Assembly (NCBI GenBank): GCA_017304505.1
Contig: JAFKKQ010000052.1
Coordinates: 1-8,416 of the forward strand
DNA length: 8,416 bases
From: Hyphomicrobiales bacterium
GTDB taxonomy: Bacteria; Pseudomonadota; Alphaproteobacteria; Rhizobiales; Xanthobacteraceae
Direction of reading: 5' to 3'
A program made the position numbers and the translations under genes. The stretch's first letter is position 1; each line of letters opens with the position of its first letter. Below the pieces are notes generated by a model that ran no database searches, had not been told where the DNA came from, and was given only the letters and a program-made list of their open reading frames with translations. Below are positions 7,111 to 8,416 of this stretch, piece by piece.

Positions 7111-8079
7111 TCACGCCCACAGCCGCTCCTTCTCGAGGCCTTTGTAGAGGCTCGCAACATAATCGCCGTAGCCGTTGAACAGCAGCGTCGGCCGGCGCTC
7201 GCCAAGCCCGATCAATTCTTCGCTCGCCTGGCTCCAGCGCGGATGCGGCACCTGCGGATTGACGTTGGCCCAGAAGCCGTATTCGGAGGACTGCAAATCC
7301 TCCCAATAGGAGTGCGGGCGCTTGTCGGTGAACGAGAAACGCACGATCGACTTGATCGACTTGAATCCGTACTTCCACGGCACCGCCAACCGAATCGGCG
7401 CGCCGTGCTGCTTGGCGATCGGCTTGCCGTAGGCGCCGGTGGCCAGAAATGTCAGTTCGTTGGTGGCCTCGGCGATGGTGAGCCCTTCGATGTAAGGCCA
7501 CGGCAGCCATGCCTGCTTCTGGCCCGGTGCAATCGACTTGTCGAGGAAGGTTTCCATCCGCACATAAGTGGCCGACGACAACGGCTTCGCCATCTCGACC
7601 AACTTTGCCATCGGAAAGCCGGACCACGGGATCGCCATGCTCCATGCCTCGACGCAGCGGTGGCGATAAAGCCGCTCCTCGACACCAGCCTTGCGCACCA
7701 GATCGTCGATGCCGATCTCGAACGGCTTTTCCACCATGCCGTCGATCTTGATCGTCCAGGGCCGGACCTTCAGCGCCTGCGCCTGCCTGGCAACATGCTT
7801 GGTGGAGTTGAACTCATAGAAATTGTTGTAGTTGCCGTTGATCGCTTCGTCGGTGATCGGGCGATCGAGCACGTACTTCTCATTGCGCTTGCCCGGATAA
7901 AGCCCGATGTTGGGATCGGGCTGGTCGGTGACGCGCTGGGCCAGCGCGTGTTGAGGCGCAAGGCTTAAGGCCGCGGTTCCGGCCAATGCCGCAAGAAGCG
8001 CACGACGGTTGAAGAATAGATGTTCGGGTGTGGCGTGGCTTTCGGGCATGTCCCAGCCGCGCCGATGGATGATGTTCAT
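7111..8079 (-). CDS. msrP: Protein-methionine-sulfoxide reductase catalytic subunit MsrP (YedY), molybdopterin enzyme
   Basis: A 322-residue precursor of the sulfite-oxidase-fold enzyme that reduces methionine sulfoxide in periplasmic proteins, fed with electrons by the membrane haem protein MsrQ. A twin-arginine signal (FFNRRALLAALAG, Arg25-Arg26) with likely cleavage after HALA at residue 47 indicates folded export with its molybdenum cofactor. The cofactor-ligating cysteine is Cys142 in RHRCVEAWSMAIPWSGFPM, matching the family motif. NYNNFYEF (83-90), HGAPIRLAVPWKYGFKSIKSI (about 225-245) and the C-terminal NPQVPHPRWSQASE and FNGYGDYVASLY are also typical. The ATG at 8079 has an excellent ribosome site, GGAGGG on the - strand (8092-8087), 7 nt away; a second in-frame ATG (residue 11) is less likely. 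No msrQ follows: a terminator does. The gene lies 107 nt after an EF-G-like gene on the same strand. Confidence 0.96.
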   Translation of the reverse strand: MNIIHRRGWDMPESHATPEHLFFNRRALLAALAGTAALSLAPQHALAQRVTDQPDPNIGLYPGKRNEKYVLDRPITDEAINGNYNNFYEFNSTKHVARQAQALKVRPWTIKIDGMVEKPFEIGIDDLVRKAGVEERLYRHRCVEAWSMAIPWSGFPMAKLVEMAKPLSSATYVRMETFLDKSIAPGQKQAWLPWPYIEGLTIAEATNELTFLATGAYGKPIAKQHGAPIRLAVPWKYGFKSIKSIVRFSFTDKRPHSYWEDLQSSEYGFWANVNPQVPHPRWSQASEELIGLGERRPTLLFNGYGDYVASLYKGLEKERLWA

Positions 8080-8143
8080 GGCCGATCCCTCCGGATTGGG
8101 CTTGAATCAGGAGTACGGCTGAGGCCGATCACGAGCAAGTCAC

Positions 8144-8180
8144 GGATGCGGGAGCACGCGGGGAAGCCGGGCGTGCATCC
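8144..8180 (-). terminator. Hairpin between the EF-G-like gene and msrP, no U-tract
   Basis: GGATGC (8144-8149) can pair with GCATCC (8175-8180). Alternatively GCACGC (8154-8159) pairs with GCGTGC (8171-8176); the two stems share bases and cannot both form fully. It sits 7 nt past the EF-G-like stop codon on the - strand. Without a run of T it may slow polymerase or stabilise the upstream message rather than terminate. Confidence 0.35.
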
Positions 8181-8186
8181 TCGATT

Positions 8187-8416
8187 TTATTCCGCTGCGC
8201 GCTTGGCTGCGACAATCTGGTCAGCCACGCGGCCGGTCAATTCGGCCATGTGATCGAATTTGAAGGTGAAGGAACCGACGCCCGCCGTGGCCGAACGGAC
8301 CTCGACGATCAGATCGCCGATTTCCGACTCGGGCATTTTGGCGCGCACCACGTCCCAGCCATCCCAGCCCTCGCGGGTATCGAAGCCAAGGATCTGGCCG
8401 CGACGGCCGGACAGAA
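8187..8416 (-). CDS. EF-G-like translational GTPase, C-terminal fragment (rest outside window)
   Basis: Reading leftwards from the right edge, the - strand is open for 75 full codons to a TAA at 8189-8187. The peptide contains SGRRGQILGFDTREG, VVRAKMPESEIGDLIVEVRS and AGVGSFTFKFDHMAEL, which aligns with domain V of elongation factor G (RRGQI, VxAxxPLxE, LRSxTxGxGxFxMxFxHY in the canonical protein). The DTREGWDGWD insert and HMAEL in place of the canonical HYEEVP mark it as an EF-G-like paralogue (often annotated fusA2-like or 'elongation factor G') rather than the main ribosomal translocase. The GTPase domain is not in the window, so activity cannot be judged. The tail AAKRAAE is a short alanine/lysine-rich end. 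msrP follows on the same strand after 107 nt. Confidence 0.85.
   Translation of the reverse strand, partial: LSGRRGQILGFDTREGWDGWDVVRAKMPESEIGDLIVEVRSATAGVGSFTFKFDHMAELTGRVADQIVAAKRAAE

Noticed and set aside
6817..7968. 383-codon open frame on the + strand over msrP
   Set aside because: It runs through both terminators and antisense to msrP, which has Tat signal, cofactor cysteine and ribosome site. Its translation is a reverse-strand artefact.

Overview
The window looks like the chromosome of an alphaproteobacterium of the Hyphomicrobiales, most likely the Bradyrhizobium/Rhodopseudomonas/Afipia group (Nitrobacteraceae). The grounds are high-GC coding sequence with strong G/C preference at third codon positions, and the sequence character of CarB, GreA, TrxB, the LysR regulator and the EF-G-like C-terminus. 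This is recalled family resemblance, not a database result. Most of the window is core housekeeping DNA. I see no phage, insertion sequence, CRISPR array, tRNA, rRNA or defence system.

Left part (1-2908, + strand): the 3' two thirds of carB (carbamoyl-phosphate synthase large subunit), a 111-nt gap with a hairpin, then greA (transcript cleavage factor), closed by a strong GC-rich hairpin at 2863-2908.

Middle (2909-4794): a solitary substrate-binding protein of the tripartite tricarboxylate transporter family (TctC/Bug type) on +, with no membrane subunits beside it. It converges with, and overlaps by 4 nt, an Lrp/AsnC-family regulator on -. The 257-nt divergent region between the regulator and trxB holds a near-perfect 19-bp dyad over a candidate promoter of the regulator, a 7-bp direct repeat, and a perfect 7-bp inverted repeat just ahead of the trxB ribosome binding site.

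Right part (4795-8416): trxB (thioredoxin reductase), followed after 7 nt by a LysR-type regulator gene, probably in one transcript. Then comes a 431-nt stretch without a protein gene. It holds two copies of a 16-nt dyad-containing repeat, a possible structured RNA ending in a textbook terminator, and a second terminator serving the opposite strand. On the - strand follow msrP (Tat-exported molybdopterin subunit of periplasmic methionine sulfoxide reductase) and, running off the right edge, the C-terminal end of an EF-G-like GTPase.

Functionally, trxB and msrP are both tied to thiol/sulfur redox homeostasis (cytoplasmic thioredoxin reduction and periplasmic methionine repair), but nothing in the sequence shows they are co-regulated. 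The parts worth a second look are the non-coding regions; I do not find convincing evidence of a new multi-gene system.
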